Origin: Piscinibacter defluvii
GTDB taxonomy: Bacteria; Pseudomonadota; Gammaproteobacteria; Burkholderiales; Burkholderiaceae_C
Assembly (NCBI RefSeq): GCF_004011805.1
Contig: NZ_ML137198.1
Span: 1-64,000, forward strand
Reading direction: 5' to 3'
Length of the DNA: 64,000 nt
Of the stretch, positions 11,751-21,634 are shown piece by piece. Position numbers and translations under genes: made by a program. Positions within the stretch are counted from its first letter, which is position 1; every line of letters starts with the position of its first letter. The notes under the pieces are model-generated. The model was not told where the DNA came from. It searched no databases and worked only from the letters and a program-made list of their open reading frames with translations.

Positions 11751-13931
11751 TCAGGCCGTGAACACGTAGTCGCCGACGGCGGTCGACGGCGTCCCGGTCA
11801 AGGTGGCCAGCAGGGTCAGCTCGCCGGCCGAGACCAGCGCGTCCGCACCCGACGAGGTGAACAGGTAGACCGCGCTGCTGGTGCCGTTGTCGATCGCGAA
11901 CAGCGCGGTCCGCCCAGCGGCATAGGCTGCGGTGGCCGAGCCGATGGTCGCGGCAGCGGCGGCGGCCGTCAGGCTGGCGGCATTGGTCGTGAAGACCACC
12001 AGTTCGGCGGTGGCGCTGAAGCCGCCGGGCGCGGCCCGCGTCAACGCCCCTTCCACCAGCGCGTCGCCGTCGCCGACCTTGAGTGTCGACTGCACGAACT
12101 GCAGGTCGTCGGTGCCGGAGACGAAGTCCGTCAGCGTGTCGCGCCCCGACTTGTTGTTGAACACGAACAGGTCGGCCTCGGTGCCGCCGGTCAGCGTGTC
12201 GTTGCCGGTGCCGCCGTCCAGGGTGTCGATGCCGGCGCCGCCGAGCAGGATGTCGTTGCCGAAGTCGCCGCGCAGCAGGTCGTTGCCGGTGCCGCCGTCC
12301 AGGCTGTCGTTGTCGGTGAAGGTGGTGCTGAGGTTCAGGTCGGTGCCGAGGCCGCCCCGATGGCCGAACAGCAGGTCGTTGCCGGCGCCGCCCTTCAGGG
12401 TGTCGTTGCCGTAGTAGCCGCGCAGGTCCTGGAAGCCGCTGGCGCCGGTCACCGAGTCGTTGCCGGTGCCGCCGACGATGGAGAAGGTGCCGGTGAACCG
12501 CACCGAGCCGTAGTGGCCGTCGGTGTCGCCGTAGCTTGCGCTGCCGGCGCTCGCCGAGGTGAAGGTGGCCGTCACCGAGGTGCCGGTGAAGTTCTCGACG
12601 TGGATGGGCGCGAAGGTCACCCGCGTGGCGCCGTTGCCGGTCACGGTGTCGGTGCCGGCATAGGCGCGGAACTCGTTGTAGGCGGTCGACGCGAGCGTCG
12701 CGCCGGCCGGCAGCGTCACGACCACGTCGCCGCTGTTGACCGACGGCGTGCCGGCGTTGGACAGCGTGTAGCCGACCGCGTTGTAGACGTCGTCGAGGAA
12801 GGAGCTGTTGATCGACTCGATGCCGCGCAAGGTATCGGTGCCGACGAAGAACGGATCGCCGGTCACCGTGCCGGCGGCCAGGTTGACGACGATGCCCTCG
12901 GTCGAGTTGCCGATGTTGTACTCGGCGCGGTCGAGGCCGCTGCGGCCGTTGATCAGGTCGTTGCCGCCGAAGCCGCGGAAGCCCTCGAAGCTGCGGTTGC
13001 CCGAGATGGTGTTCTGTGCGCCGTCGGTGTTGACGCTGCCGCCGCCGAGCAGGGTGTCGTTGTAGGCCCCGCCGCGCACCTGCGCGATGCCGCGGGCGCT
13101 CAGCGTGCCGGGCGTGATGCCGGCCGTGCTGTTCGGGTCGTCAGTGAAGCCGGTGACGATGTTTGCGCTGACGCCCGGGGCGGTCAGCAGCGACAGGTCG
13201 ACCTGGATCGCGCCGCCGAGCGAGTTGCCGTAGTTCAGGATCGTCGCGCCGTTGCCGATGATGGTGTCGTTGCCGGCCAGCGGCGTGAAGCTGTTGTAGG
13301 TCTCGCCGAACGAGTTCTTGTTGACGCTGCTGCCGCCGAAGCCGGTGGCGTTGAAGGTGTCGGCGAAGTTGGTGCCGGTGATGAACTCGATCTGGCGCAG
13401 CGTGTCGGTGCCGCCCTCGGCGCCGGCGTTCACGGTGCCGGCGGCCAGGTTGACGATGACGCCGTTGCCGGCGTGATTGGAGTAGACGACGGCGTCGTTG
13501 CCGCCGCGCCCGTCGATCGTGTCGTTGCCGCCAAAGGGGCGGAACTCGTCGAAGTCCCAGGCGTTGCGGCCGCGCATGACGTCGTTGCCGGCCGTTCCGT
13601 AGACCGCGTCGACCCCGACCACGGTGTCGGTGTGCAGCAGCGTTCCGGCGGCGTTGAGCTTCTGGATCGTGCCGAGCTGCAGGTCGACCACGATCTTCAG
13701 GTCGGTGGCGCTGGCGAAGCCGTAGCTCTGCCAGGCATTGCGGTAGTCGAGCGAGTCGTAGTCGTTGAAGGTGTTCCTCCAGTACGACGTGCTGCTCTTG
13801 AACCCGAAGTTGTAGCTGTCGCTGCCTGCGCTGGCGTTGACGAAATCGCTGCCGAGCCCGGTCGCGAAGACGTCGTCGACATTGGTGCCGCTCAGGGTGT
13901 CGTTGCTGGTCGTGCCGAAGATGTTGGCCAT
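11751..13931 (-). CDS. RTX calcium-binding repeat protein (paralogue 2, 726 aa)
   Basis: This is a tandem paralogue of the next gene downstream. It shares the N-terminal start (MANIFGTTSNDTLSG against MATIYGTSGNDSLTSG), the WQSYG and LxLGTxQKLxAxGxLLHTDT segments, the NGATILNYGxSLGGAI segment and the C-terminal tail. RTX nonapeptides lie at about residues 504-590 (GNDTLKGGAGNDLLFG, GGTGNDLLRGDFGND). The last 130 residues (from about 595) carry the TALFAIDNGTSSAVYLF and SAGELTLLATLTG motifs seen in both proteins. It lacks the three 90-residue modules of its larger sister. AGGAGG upstream of the ATG is a good ribosome-binding site, so this is the first gene of the pair. It is probably exported by a type I system encoded elsewhere. 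Confidence 0.85.
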   Translation of the reverse strand: MANIFGTTSNDTLSGTNVDDVFATGLGSDFVNASAGSDSYNFGFKSSTSYWRNTFNDYDSLDYRNAWQSYGFASATDLKIVVDLQLGTIQKLNAAGTLLHTDTVVGVDAVYGTAGNDVMRGRNAWDFDEFRPFGGNDTIDGRGGNDAVVYSNHAGNGVIVNLAAGTVNAGAEGGTDTLRQIEFITGTNFADTFNATGFGGSSVNKNSFGETYNSFTPLAGNDTIIGNGATILNYGNSLGGAIQVDLSLLTAPGVSANIVTGFTDDPNSTAGITPGTLSARGIAQVRGGAYNDTLLGGGSVNTDGAQNTISGNRSFEGFRGFGGNDLINGRSGLDRAEYNIGNSTEGIVVNLAAGTVTGDPFFVGTDTLRGIESINSSFLDDVYNAVGYTLSNAGTPSVNSGDVVVTLPAGATLASTAYNEFRAYAGTDTVTGNGATRVTFAPIHVENFTGTSVTATFTSASAGSASYGDTDGHYGSVRFTGTFSIVGGTGNDSVTGASGFQDLRGYYGNDTLKGGAGNDLLFGHRGGLGTDLNLSTTFTDNDSLDGGTGNDLLRGDFGNDILLGGAGIDTLDGGTGNDTLTGGTEADLFVFNNKSGRDTLTDFVSGTDDLQFVQSTLKVGDGDALVEGALTRAAPGGFSATAELVVFTTNAASLTAAAAAATIGSATAAYAAGRTALFAIDNGTSSAVYLFTSSGADALVSAGELTLLATLTGTPSTAVGDYVFTA

Positions 13932-14007
13932 GGTCCCTCCTGGTGTCCCGGGTTGATCCGGGTACGCGGCAATCTAGCAGGAAGGTCTTGCGCCCGATAG
14001 CGCGGCC

Positions 14008-14802
14008 TCATCCGGTCGACGGACGCCCGCGGCGCTGCCGGCTCGACTCGTACAGGCACACCGCCGCCGCGGCGGCGACGTTCAGCGACTCCTCCCCCCC
14101 GGGTTGCGGGATTCCCAGTTCGAGCGCGCAATGTCCACGAACCTCGTCCGACACGCCCTGCCCCTCGTGGCCGAAGACCCAGGCGCAAGGCCAGGGCAGG
14201 CGTGTCGCGTCGATCGCCGTCGCGCCGTGCGAGCTGGTCGCCATCAGCGGCAACTGCAGCGCCCCGAGTGCGCCGGGCTCCAGGCCCTCGACCAGGCGCA
14301 GCCCGAAGTGCGCGCCCATGCCGGCGCGCAGCACCTTGGACGACCAGAGCGCCGCGGTGCCCTTGAGCGCCAGCACCTGGGCGAAGCCGAAGGCCGCCGC
14401 GCTGCGCAGGATGGCGCCCACGTTGCCGGCGTCCTGCAGCCGGTCGAGCACCACGCTGGGCGCCTGCGGATCGGGTGCCGGGCTGCCCGGCCAGTCGACG
14501 ACGAAGCCCAGCGGCGCCGGCGATTCGAGCGTGCTCAGCCCCGCCATCAGCGCCGGCGGCAGCAGCGCCACGGCAGAGGCGCACTCGGCCAGCGTGCGCA
14601 GCCCCGGGCGCTGCCAGCCGGCTTCGGTGAGGATCGCCTGCGCCGGCACGCCGCCCTTGGCGACGAAGGCCTCGCACAGGTGCTCGCCCTCGATCCACAG
14701 CACACCCGCCTTGCGGTAGCCGCCCGGGTCGGCAACGAGCTTGCGCAGGCGCACCAGCAGCGGGTTGTCGCGCGAACTGATCGCCTTCGGCGCCACGCTC
14801 AT
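14008..14802 (-). CDS. TrmH-family (SpoU) RNA 2'-O-methyltransferase
   Basis: This 264-aa SPOUT-class enzyme methylates ribose 2'-OH in rRNA or tRNA using SAM. An N-terminal substrate-binding domain ([14 protein letters not shown]...[10 protein letters not shown]) precedes the knot domain, which has [21 protein letters not shown] (motif 1), [11 protein letters not shown] (motif 2) and [18 protein letters not shown] (motif 3). The target nucleotide cannot be told from sequence; RlmB and TsnR-like relatives are alternatives. The start overlaps the rnhB stop by four bases, placing it last in the rpsB-to-rnhB block. Confidence 0.9.
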   Translation of the reverse strand: MSVAPKAISSRDNPLLVRLRKLVADPGGYRKAGVLWIEGEHLCEAFVAKGGVPAQAILTEAGWQRPGLRTLAECASAVALLPPALMAGLSTLESPAPLGFVVDWPGSPAPDPQAPSVVLDRLQDAGNVGAILRSAAAFGFAQVLALKGTAALWSSKVLRAGMGAHFGLRLVEGLEPGALGALQLPLMATSSHGATAIDATRLPWPCAWVFGHEGQGVSDEVRGHCALELGIPQPGGEESLNVAAAAAVCLYESSRQRRGRPSTG

Positions 14803-15425
14803 GAACGCGATTCCAGCACCTCGCGCACCGGCGCGAACGAGCGCCGGTGCTGCGGGCAGGCGCCGTGCGTGCGCAGTGCCGCCAGGTGCTCGGGCGTCGG
14901 ATAACCCTTGTGGCCGTCGAAGCCGTACTGCGGGTGCTGCTCGTGCAGCGCCGCGCACAGGCGGTCGCGGTGCACCTTGGCGAGGATGGAGGCGGCCGAG
15001 ATCGCCGGCACCTTGGCGTCGCCCTTGACGATCGCCTCGGCCGGCACCTTCAGCACCGGGATGCGGTTGCCGTCCACCAGCACCTTGCCCGGCTTCAGGC
15101 GCAGGCCCTCGACCGCCCGGCGCATCGCCAGCAGCGTGGCCTGCAGGATGTTGAGCCGGTCGATCTCGTCCACGCTCGCCTCGGCGATGCTGCAGCACAG
15201 CGCCCGGGCGCGGATCTCGTCGAACAGCGTCTCGCGGCGCAAGGCGGTGAGCTGCTTGGAATCGGCCAGGCCCTTGATCGGGTTCAGCTCGTCGAGGATC
15301 ACCGCGGCGGCGACCACCGGCCCGGCCAGCGGCCCGCGGCCGGCCTCGTCCACGCCGGCCAGCAGGCCCGGCGCGTCGAAGCGCAGGCCGAGCTGCTCAA
15401 CGCGCGAGGAGCTTCTCGATGGCAT
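14799..15425 (-). CDS. rnhB: Ribonuclease HII
   Basis: This 208-aa enzyme nicks RNA-DNA hybrids and starts removal of misincorporated ribonucleotides. The active-site signature [16 protein letters not shown] gives Asp26 and Glu27. The acidic ligand region [10 protein letters not shown] and the [14 protein letters not shown] motif follow. I chose the ATG at 15425, inside the end of lpxB, because it gives the normal length. Longer frames add only a lpxB-antiframe extension. The gene overlaps lpxB by 29 bases and trmH by four, so it is translationally coupled. Confidence 0.95.
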   Translation of the reverse strand: MPSRSSSRVEQLGLRFDAPGLLAGVDEAGRGPLAGPVVAAAVILDELNPIKGLADSKQLTALRRETLFDEIRARALCCSIAEASVDEIDRLNILQATLLAMRRAVEGLRLKPGKVLVDGNRIPVLKVPAEAIVKGDAKVPAISAASILAKVHRDRLCAALHEQHPQYGFDGHKGYPTPEHLAALRTHGACPQHRRSFAPVREVLESRS

Positions 15426-16533
15426 CGGTGGCGGTGCGCGCGGTGTCGCAGCGCAGTTCCCGGTGCAGCGCCTCGAAGCGCGAGTGCAGCGCCGCGCAGC
15501 GCGGTGCGTCGTCCAGCCAGGCGAGCGCGGCATGCGCCAGGCGCTCGGGCGTGGCGTCGCCCTGGATCAGCTCGGGCACCGCGAAGTCGCGCAGCAGGAT
15601 GTTGGGCAGGCCGACCCAGGGCTGGTACTTCATGCGCTTCATCATCTGCCACGACAGCGCGTGCATCGCGTAGCAGATCACCATCGGGCGCTTGAACAGC
15701 GCGGCCTCGAGCGTGGCGGTGCCGCTGGCCACGAGCGTCACGTCGCAGGCGGCCAGCAGTTCGTGCGAGCGGCCGTCCAGCAGCTCGACGGCCACCTGCT
15801 CGGCGTGCAGCTTGCGCAGCGGCTCGACCAGGTGGCGCAGCCCCGGCACCACCGGCAGCAGGTAGCGCAGCCCGGGCCGCAGCGCCTGCATTTGTGCGGC
15901 GGCGTCGAACAGGCGCGGCGCGATGTACTGGATCTCCGAGCGCCGGCTGCCCGGCAGCAAGGCCACCACGGTGTCGCCCTCGGCCAGCCCGAGCGCCGCC
16001 CGCGCCGCGGCGCGCGGCACCTCGAGCGGGATGGTGTCGGCCAGCGGGTGCCCCACGTAGGTGGCCGGGATGCCCTGCTTGGCGTAGATCGGCGGCTCGA
16101 ACGGGAAGATGCACAGCACCTCGTCGGCCGCCTTGCGGATCTTCTCGATGCGCTTGCCGCGCCAGGCCCAGATCGACGGACTGACGAAGTGCACCGTCTT
16201 CACGCCGGTGGCCTTCAGGCGCGTCTCGAGCTCGAGGTTGAAGTCGGGCGCGTCCACGCCGATGAAGACGTCGGGCCGCTCCTTCAGCAGGCGCTCGCCG
16301 AGCTGGTTGCGGATGCCCAGCAGCTCGCGGTAGTGGCTCAGCACCTCGACATAGCCGCGCACCGCCAGCTTGTCGTGCGGCCACCAGGCCTCGAAGCCGT
16401 GCCGGGCCATCGCCGGCCCGCCGATGCCGAAGGCCTGCAGCTCGGGCCAGCGCTGGCGCAGGCCGCCCAGCAGCAGCCCGGCGAGCAGGTCGCCGGAGGC
16501 CTCGCCGGCCACCATGCCGAAACGCGGCGCCAT
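15397..16533 (-). CDS. lpxB: Lipid-A-disaccharide synthase
   Basis: This 378-aa GT19 glycosyltransferase condenses UDP-2,3-diacylglucosamine with lipid X to form the lipid A disaccharide at the inner membrane. It opens with the family motif [14 protein letters not shown] (about 6-19). [15 protein letters not shown] and [14 protein letters not shown] lie in the N-terminal half and [10 protein letters not shown] in the nucleotide-binding half. The gene directly follows lpxA, and the length is normal. Confidence 0.97.
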   Translation of the reverse strand: MAPRFGMVAGEASGDLLAGLLLGGLRQRWPELQAFGIGGPAMARHGFEAWWPHDKLAVRGYVEVLSHYRELLGIRNQLGERLLKERPDVFIGVDAPDFNLELETRLKATGVKTVHFVSPSIWAWRGKRIEKIRKAADEVLCIFPFEPPIYAKQGIPATYVGHPLADTIPLEVPRAAARAALGLAEGDTVVALLPGSRRSEIQYIAPRLFDAAAQMQALRPGLRYLLPVVPGLRHLVEPLRKLHAEQVAVELLDGRSHELLAACDVTLVASGTATLEAALFKRPMVICYAMHALSWQMMKRMKYQPWVGLPNILLRDFAVPELIQGDATPERLAHAALAWLDDAPRCAALHSRFEALHRELRCDTARTATDAIEKLLAR

Positions 16534-16543
16534 GCTCCGCGAC

Positions 16544-17332
16544 CTAGCGGACGATGCCGCGGCTGGCGTCGCCCAGGAAGCCGAGCATCAGGTCGACGTC
16601 GGCATCCGTCTCGGGCGACTGGCCCTTCATCGCGGCGATCTCGGCGATGCCGGCGGCCAGCGTCAGGCCCTTGCGGTAGAGCGACTTGTGCATCGCCTTG
16701 ACCTGGGCGATGCGCTCGGCGGTGTAGCCGCGCCGCTTCAGGCCCTCGGCGTTGATGCCCTGCGCCTCGGCCGGGTTGCCGGCGGCGGTGACGAAGGGCG
16801 GCAGGTCCTGCGACAGGCGCGTCTGGAAGCCGGTCATCGCGTGCGCGCCGACGCGCACGAACTGGTGCACGCCCGACAGCCCGCCGAGGAACACCCAGTC
16901 GGCCAGGTGCACGTGGCCGCCGAGCTGCGTGGCGTTGGCGATGATGATGTGGCTGCCGAGCTGGCAATCGTGCGCGATGTGCACGTAGGCCATGATCCAG
17001 TTGTCGTCGCCGATGCGGGTGACACCGCCGTCCTGCACGGTGCCGGTGTTCAGCGTGCAGTACTCGCGGATCGTGTTGCCGTCGCCGATGATCAGCTCGG
17101 TGGGCTCGCCGCGGTACTTCTTGTCCTGCGGCATGCCGCCGATGGCGGCGAACGGGAAGATGCGGTTGTCGCGTCCGATCGTCGTGCGGCCGTCGATCAC
17201 GGCGTGCGCGCCGATGCTCGTGCCCTCGCCGATGCGCACGCCGGCGTTCACGACGGCGTAGGGGCCGATGGTGACGTTCTCGCCGAGCTCGGCGGCCGGG
17301 TCGACGACCGCGCTGGGGTGGATGCTGGCCAT
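16544..17332 (-). CDS. lpxA: UDP-N-acetylglucosamine acyltransferase
   Basis: This 262-aa left-handed beta-helix enzyme performs the first acylation of UDP-GlcNAc in lipid A synthesis, using 3-hydroxyacyl-ACP. Hexapeptide repeats run from IHPSAVVDPAAELGENVTIG onward. IAHDCQLGSHIIIANATQLGGHV contains the catalytic His region. ATG at 17332 was preferred because upstream in-frame codons give only non-conserved sequence. It lies 13 bases from fabZ and 10 from lpxB. Confidence 0.97.
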   Translation of the reverse strand: MASIHPSAVVDPAAELGENVTIGPYAVVNAGVRIGEGTSIGAHAVIDGRTTIGRDNRIFPFAAIGGMPQDKKYRGEPTELIIGDGNTIREYCTLNTGTVQDGGVTRIGDDNWIMAYVHIAHDCQLGSHIIIANATQLGGHVHLADWVFLGGLSGVHQFVRVGAHAMTGFQTRLSQDLPPFVTAAGNPAEAQGINAEGLKRRGYTAERIAQVKAMHKSLYRKGLTLAAGIAEIAAMKGQSPETDADVDLMLGFLGDASRGIVR

Positions 17333-17345
17333 CGTGCGCTGGACC

Positions 17346-17798
17346 TCAGCCGACGTTGCGCATCGCGCAGGTGATGTCCGCCTCGACGGCCACCTCCTCG
17401 TCGACCAGCGCACGCACCTGGAACTTGAAGATGCCGGCCTTGTTGCGGCCGAGCGTGGCCTCGAGGATGAGCTGGTCGCCCGGCTCGACCGGGCGCTTGA
17501 AGCGCGCGTTGTCGACGCCGGCGAAGTAGTAGACGGTGTTCTTGTCGGGTTCCTGGCCGAGCGTCTCGAACGCGAGGATGGCGGCGGCCTGCGCCAGCGC
17601 CTCGAGCATCATCACGCCGGGCATCACCGGCCGGTGCGGGAAGTGGCCAGTGAAGAAGGGTTCGTTGACGCTGACGTTCTTCAGCGCGCGGATGCGCTGG
17701 CCCTTCTCGAGCAGCAGCACGCGGTCGACCATCAGGAAGGGGTAGCGGTGCGGCAGCTTGTGGAAGATCTGGTGGATGTCCAGCCCGGTGGTGCTCAT
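17346..17798 (-). CDS. fabZ: 3-hydroxyacyl-[acyl-carrier-protein] dehydratase FabZ
   Basis: This 150-aa hotdog-fold enzyme dehydrates 3-hydroxyacyl-ACP in fatty-acid elongation and competes with LpxA/LpxD for the same substrate pool. The active-site stretch [20 protein letters not shown] places His55 and Glu66. It is sandwiched between lpxD (four-base overlap) and lpxA, the standard arrangement. Confidence 0.97.
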   Translation of the reverse strand: MSTTGLDIHQIFHKLPHRYPFLMVDRVLLLEKGQRIRALKNVSVNEPFFTGHFPHRPVMPGVMMLEALAQAAAILAFETLGQEPDKNTVYYFAGVDNARFKRPVEPGDQLILEATLGRNKAGIFKFQVRALVDEEVAVEADITCAMRNVG

Positions 17799-18796
17799 GG
17801 TTGTTGTCTCACGTTCTTCTCGAGCGCGCGGATGCGCTCGCGCAGCGAATGGAGCTGCCGCAGCGTGGCGGCATTCTTCTCCCAGGCCGCATTGTCGTCG
17901 ATGGGAAACACGCCGCTGTAGGTGCCGGGCTGGCGGATCGAGCGCATCACCACCGAGGCCGCCGAGATGTGAACGTGGTCGGCCAGCGTCAGGTGGCCGA
18001 GGATGACCGCCGCGCCGCCGATCGTGCAGTAGGCGCCGATCACCGCGCTGCCGGCCGCGCCCGAGCTGCCGGCGAACGCCGTGTGACGGCCGACGCGCAC
18101 GTTGTGGGCGATCTGCACCATGTTGTCGAGCTTGACGCCGTCCTCGATCACCGTGTCCTCGAGCGCGCCGCGGTCGACACAGGCGTTGGCGCCGATCTCG
18201 ACGTCGTCGCCGATGCGCACGCCGCCGAGCTGCTCGATCTTCTCGTAGCGCAGCCCGTCGCCCTCGCGCACCGGCGCGAAGCCGAAGCCGTCGGCGCCGA
18301 TCACCGCGCCGCTGTGCACGATGCCGCGCGCGCCGATCGAGCAGCCGTCCATCAGCGTCACGCGCGGTGCGAGCCGCGTGCCGGCGCCGACCCGCGCGCC
18401 CGCGCCGACGAAGCAGAACGGGCCGATCGAGGCGTCCGGCGCGATCACCGCGCTCGGGTCGACCCAGGCCATCGGGTGCACGCCCGCCGCCACCGGCGGA
18501 CGCGCGCGTGCCGCCCACCACTGCGTGAGCCGGGCGAAGTAGTGGTAGGGGTCGGGCGTGACGATCGCCGCGCCGCGCGCGACGGCGGCGTCGCGCATCG
18601 CCGGACCGACGATCACGCAGCCGGCCTGCGTGGCCTGCAGCTGCGGCGCGTAGCGCGGATTGGCGAGGAAGGAGAGCGTGTGGGCGTCGGCGCCTTCGAG
18701 CGGGCCGATGCGGTGGATGCGCAGCGCGCCGTCGCCGACCAGTTCGCCGCCGAGCTGCCCGGCGATGTCACGCAGAGCGACGTCCAGCGGCGGCAT
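17795..18796 (-). CDS. lpxD: UDP-3-O-(3-hydroxymyristoyl)glucosamine N-acyltransferase
   Basis: This 333-aa enzyme performs the third step of lipid A synthesis. An N-terminal uridine-binding domain ([13 protein letters not shown] near residue 38) is followed by a left-handed hexapeptide helix ([39 protein letters not shown]) and a C-terminal helical extension. The gene ends overlapping fabZ by four bases and starts three bases after the skp stop. Confidence 0.97.
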   Translation of the reverse strand: MPPLDVALRDIAGQLGGELVGDGALRIHRIGPLEGADAHTLSFLANPRYAPQLQATQAGCVIVGPAMRDAAVARGAAIVTPDPYHYFARLTQWWAARARPPVAAGVHPMAWVDPSAVIAPDASIGPFCFVGAGARVGAGTRLAPRVTLMDGCSIGARGIVHSGAVIGADGFGFAPVREGDGLRYEKIEQLGGVRIGDDVEIGANACVDRGALEDTVIEDGVKLDNMVQIAHNVRVGRHTAFAGSSGAAGSAVIGAYCTIGGAAVILGHLTLADHVHISAASVVMRSIRQPGTYSGVFPIDDNAAWEKNAATLRQLHSLRERIRALEKNVRQQP

Positions 18797-18799
18797 GCA

Positions 18800-19315
18800 T
18801 CACTTCGCCGCGGGGGTCTGCCCGTTCAGCGCCTTGATGACCTTGTCGGTGATGTCGACCCGGGGGCCGGCGAACACGGCCTCCTGGATGATCAGGTCGT
18901 ACTTCTCGGTGTCGAAGATCTGCTTCATCACCTTGTTGGCGCGCTCGACGACGGAGGCCAGCTCCTCGTTCTTGCGCTGCGTCAGGTCTTCCTGGAACTC
19001 GCGGCGCTTGCGCTGGAACTCGCGGTCCTGCTCGACCAGGTCGCGCTGGCGGCGCGTGCGCTCGGCCTCGGAGAGTGTCGGCGCGTCCTTGTCGAGCTTC
19101 TCGCCGGCGGCCTTGAGCCGGTTGGCGAGTTCGGCGATCTCCTTCTCGCGCTTGCCGAACTCGGCCTCGAGCTTGGCCTGGGCCGCCTTGGCCGGCGCCG
19201 CATCGCGCAGCACCCGGTCGGCGTTCACGTAACCGATCTTCAGTTCCTGGGCCTGCGCACCCAGTGCGGCGGCAAACAGCACGGCGGCCATCGCCGACTT
19301 CAGGGAGGTATTCAT
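18800..19315 (-). CDS. skp: Periplasmic chaperone Skp/OmpH family
   Basis: This 171-aa protein has a signal peptide (about residues 1-22, cut after GAQA) and a long, charged alpha-helical region (about 45-130) typical of Skp tentacles. The family holds unfolded outer-membrane proteins for BamA. The ATG at 19315 shares its first base position with the bamA TGA (TGATG overlap). A TTG one codon upstream is a less likely start. The gene sits directly after bamA, as is standard. Confidence 0.93.
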   Translation of the reverse strand: MNTSLKSAMAAVLFAAALGAQAQELKIGYVNADRVLRDAAPAKAAQAKLEAEFGKREKEIAELANRLKAAGEKLDKDAPTLSEAERTRRQRDLVEQDREFQRKRREFQEDLTQRKNEELASVVERANKVMKQIFDTEKYDLIIQEAVFAGPRVDITDKVIKALNGQTPAAK

Positions 19316-21618
19316 CAAAACGCGGTCCCGATCTGGAATTGAAGTCGCTGGATTCTATCGTTCGGCTCCTTGCGGATCGGCGTGCCGTAGCTGAGCTTCA
19401 GCGGGCCCACCGGCGAGATCCAGCTCAGGCCGATGCCGGCCGAGGCGCGCAGCGAATCCAGCGTCAAACGCTCCTGCTCGCCCCAGACGTTGCCGGCGTC
19501 CACGTAGCCGAAGATGCGCAACGTGCGGTCGTTGCCGGCCCCTGGTACGGGAACGTACAACTCGCTGTTCAGGTTGAGTCGCCGGTTGCCGCCGATGTAA
19601 GCACCGGTGACGTCGGCCGGGCCGAGCGAGCCCTGGTCGAACGCACGCACCGTGCCCAGGCCGCCGCCGTAGAAGTTCTTGAACACCGGGTACGGCCGGC
19701 CGCCCAGGCCTCGGCCGTAGCCGAGCTCGCCGTTGATCGCGAAGGTGAACTGGCGCGCGAACGGCCAGTAGTGCTGGTACTGCAGGTTGGTGCGCACGTA
19801 GCGCGTGTCGCCGGCAAAGCCCCAGTCGACGTTGACGCGCTTGTAGCTGCCGTCGTTGGGCACCAGCGCCGAGTCGCGCTGGTCGCGTGTCCAGCCGACG
19901 GTGAGCGGGAAGGTGTGGCTGACGTCGCCGAAGTTCTTCCTGTACAGGTACAGGTTGTTCGGCATCGCGTTGCCGCCCTTGATCTCGGTGCGCTCGGCGC
20001 CGATGCCGAAGAACACCGTGTCGTACTCGGAGAACGGCACGCCAAAGCGGATCGCGGCACCCGGCGTCACCAGCTGGTACTGCTCGCCCTGGCTGTTGAT
20101 CGGCTTGGTGGTGCGGTAGTAGAGGTCGATCGCGCGCGAGATGCCGTCGATCGTGAAGTACGGGTCCACCGTGCTGAGCACCAGGGTGCGGCTGCTCTTG
20201 CTGGTGTTGACCTCCAGGCCGAGGTAGTTGCCCGAGCCGAACACGTTCTCCTGCTTGATCGAGGCGGTCAGCGAGAGCTTGTCGGCCGACGAGAAGCCCG
20301 CACCGAGCAGCAGGTTGCCGGTGGGCTTCTCCTTGATCGAGACGGTCAGGTCGACCTGGTCGGGCGTGCCCGGCACCTCGGTGGTGTCGACGCTCACCTC
20401 GCTGAAGTAGCCGAGCCGGTCGACCCGGTCACGCGAGAGCTTGATCTTGCTGCCGTCGTACCAGGACGATTCGAACTGGCGGAACTCGCGTCGCACCACC
20501 TCGTCACGCGTGCGCGTGTTGCCGGCCACGCCGATGCGGCGCACGTAGACGCGCCGCGCCGGGTCGGCGAACAGGGTCAGCGCCACGCGCCCGGTGGCGC
20601 GGTCGATGTCGGGCCGGGCGTCGATGCGCGCGAACGCGTAGCCGAAGGTGCCGAAGCGGTCGGAGAAGGCCTTGGTCGTCTCGGTGACCTGCTCGGCGCG
20701 GTAGGGTTCGCCGGGCTTGATCTTGACCAGGGTCTTGAAGTCCTCCTCCTTGCCGAGGTAATCGCCCTCGAGCCGCACCGCCGTCACCGTGTAGGGCTGG
20801 CCCTCGGTGATGTTGATGGTGACGGTGATGTCCTGCTTGTCCGGCGAGATCGCGACCTGGGTCGAATCGACATTGAACTCGAGGTAGCCGCGGTTCAGGT
20901 AGTAGGCGCGCAGCGTCTCCAGGTCGGCATTGAGCTTGGTGCGCGAGTAGCGGTCGGCCTTGGTGTACCAGTTCAGCCAGCCACCGTCGTTCAGGTCGAA
21001 CAGGCCCTTGAGCGTGCCCTCGGAGAAGGCCTTGTTGCCGACGATGCGGATCTCGCTGATCTTGGCCGCCGCGCCCTCGGTGATCGTGAAGGTCACGTTG
21101 ACGCGGTTGCGCTCCAGCGGCGTGACGGTGGTCACCACCTCGGCGCCGTACAGGCTGCGCGTCAGGTACTGGCGCTTGAGTTCCTGCTCGGCGCGGTCGG
21201 CCAGCGCCTTGTCGAAGGGCAGTCCCTCGCCGATGCCGAAATCCTTCAGCGACTTGACCAGCGTGTCCTTGTCGAACTCCTTCAGCCCGGCGAAGTCGAT
21301 CGCCGCGATGACCGGGCGCTCCTCGACGATCACGATGACGACACCGTCGTCGATCTCGATGCGCACGTCCTTGAACAGGCCGGTGGCGAACAGCGCGCGC
21401 AGCGCGGCGGAGCCCTTCTCGTCGTTGTAGAGGTCGCCGATGCGGAAGGGCAGCGACGCGAACACGGTGCCCGCGTCGGTGCGCTGCAGGCCCTCGACGC
21501 GGATGTCCTTCAGCGTGAACGGCTCGACGGCCCACGCGGACCCGGCCTGCAGCGCGGCCGCGAGCGCGAGGGAGAGGAGCGTGGGTCGGAAGTCGGTCGC
21601 GCGGGACGAAGGCGGCAT
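19315..21618 (-). CDS. bamA: Outer-membrane protein assembly factor BamA
   Basis: This 767-aa Omp85 protein inserts beta-barrels into the outer membrane. After a signal peptide (about 1-30, ending GSAWA) come five POTRA domains (FTLKDIRVEGLQRTDAG opens the first) and a C-terminal 16-strand barrel. The barrel ends in a terminal Phe beta-signal (QFQIGTAF) and carries GGxGTVRAFDQGSLGP before it. Its partners BamB (44101) and BamD (55917) are also in this window. The gene is flanked by rseP and skp, the conserved order. Confidence 0.98.
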   Translation of the reverse strand: MPPSSRATDFRPTLLSLALAAALQAGSAWAVEPFTLKDIRVEGLQRTDAGTVFASLPFRIGDLYNDEKGSAALRALFATGLFKDVRIEIDDGVVIVIVEERPVIAAIDFAGLKEFDKDTLVKSLKDFGIGEGLPFDKALADRAEQELKRQYLTRSLYGAEVVTTVTPLERNRVNVTFTITEGAAAKISEIRIVGNKAFSEGTLKGLFDLNDGGWLNWYTKADRYSRTKLNADLETLRAYYLNRGYLEFNVDSTQVAISPDKQDITVTINITEGQPYTVTAVRLEGDYLGKEEDFKTLVKIKPGEPYRAEQVTETTKAFSDRFGTFGYAFARIDARPDIDRATGRVALTLFADPARRVYVRRIGVAGNTRTRDEVVRREFRQFESSWYDGSKIKLSRDRVDRLGYFSEVSVDTTEVPGTPDQVDLTVSIKEKPTGNLLLGAGFSSADKLSLTASIKQENVFGSGNYLGLEVNTSKSSRTLVLSTVDPYFTIDGISRAIDLYYRTTKPINSQGEQYQLVTPGAAIRFGVPFSEYDTVFFGIGAERTEIKGGNAMPNNLYLYRKNFGDVSHTFPLTVGWTRDQRDSALVPNDGSYKRVNVDWGFAGDTRYVRTNLQYQHYWPFARQFTFAINGELGYGRGLGGRPYPVFKNFYGGGLGTVRAFDQGSLGPADVTGAYIGGNRRLNLNSELYVPVPGAGNDRTLRIFGYVDAGNVWGEQERLTLDSLRASAGIGLSWISPVGPLKLSYGTPIRKEPNDRIQRLQFQIGTAF

Positions 21619-21634
21619 GCGGTGAATCGGGGGA

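Noticed and set aside
9212-14000. Long plus-strand frames opposite the RTX genes, rich in Val-Val-Ala and Gly-Gln repeats
   Set aside because: The repetitiveness comes from the antisense of RTX nonapeptide codons. No signal peptide or domain supports them.
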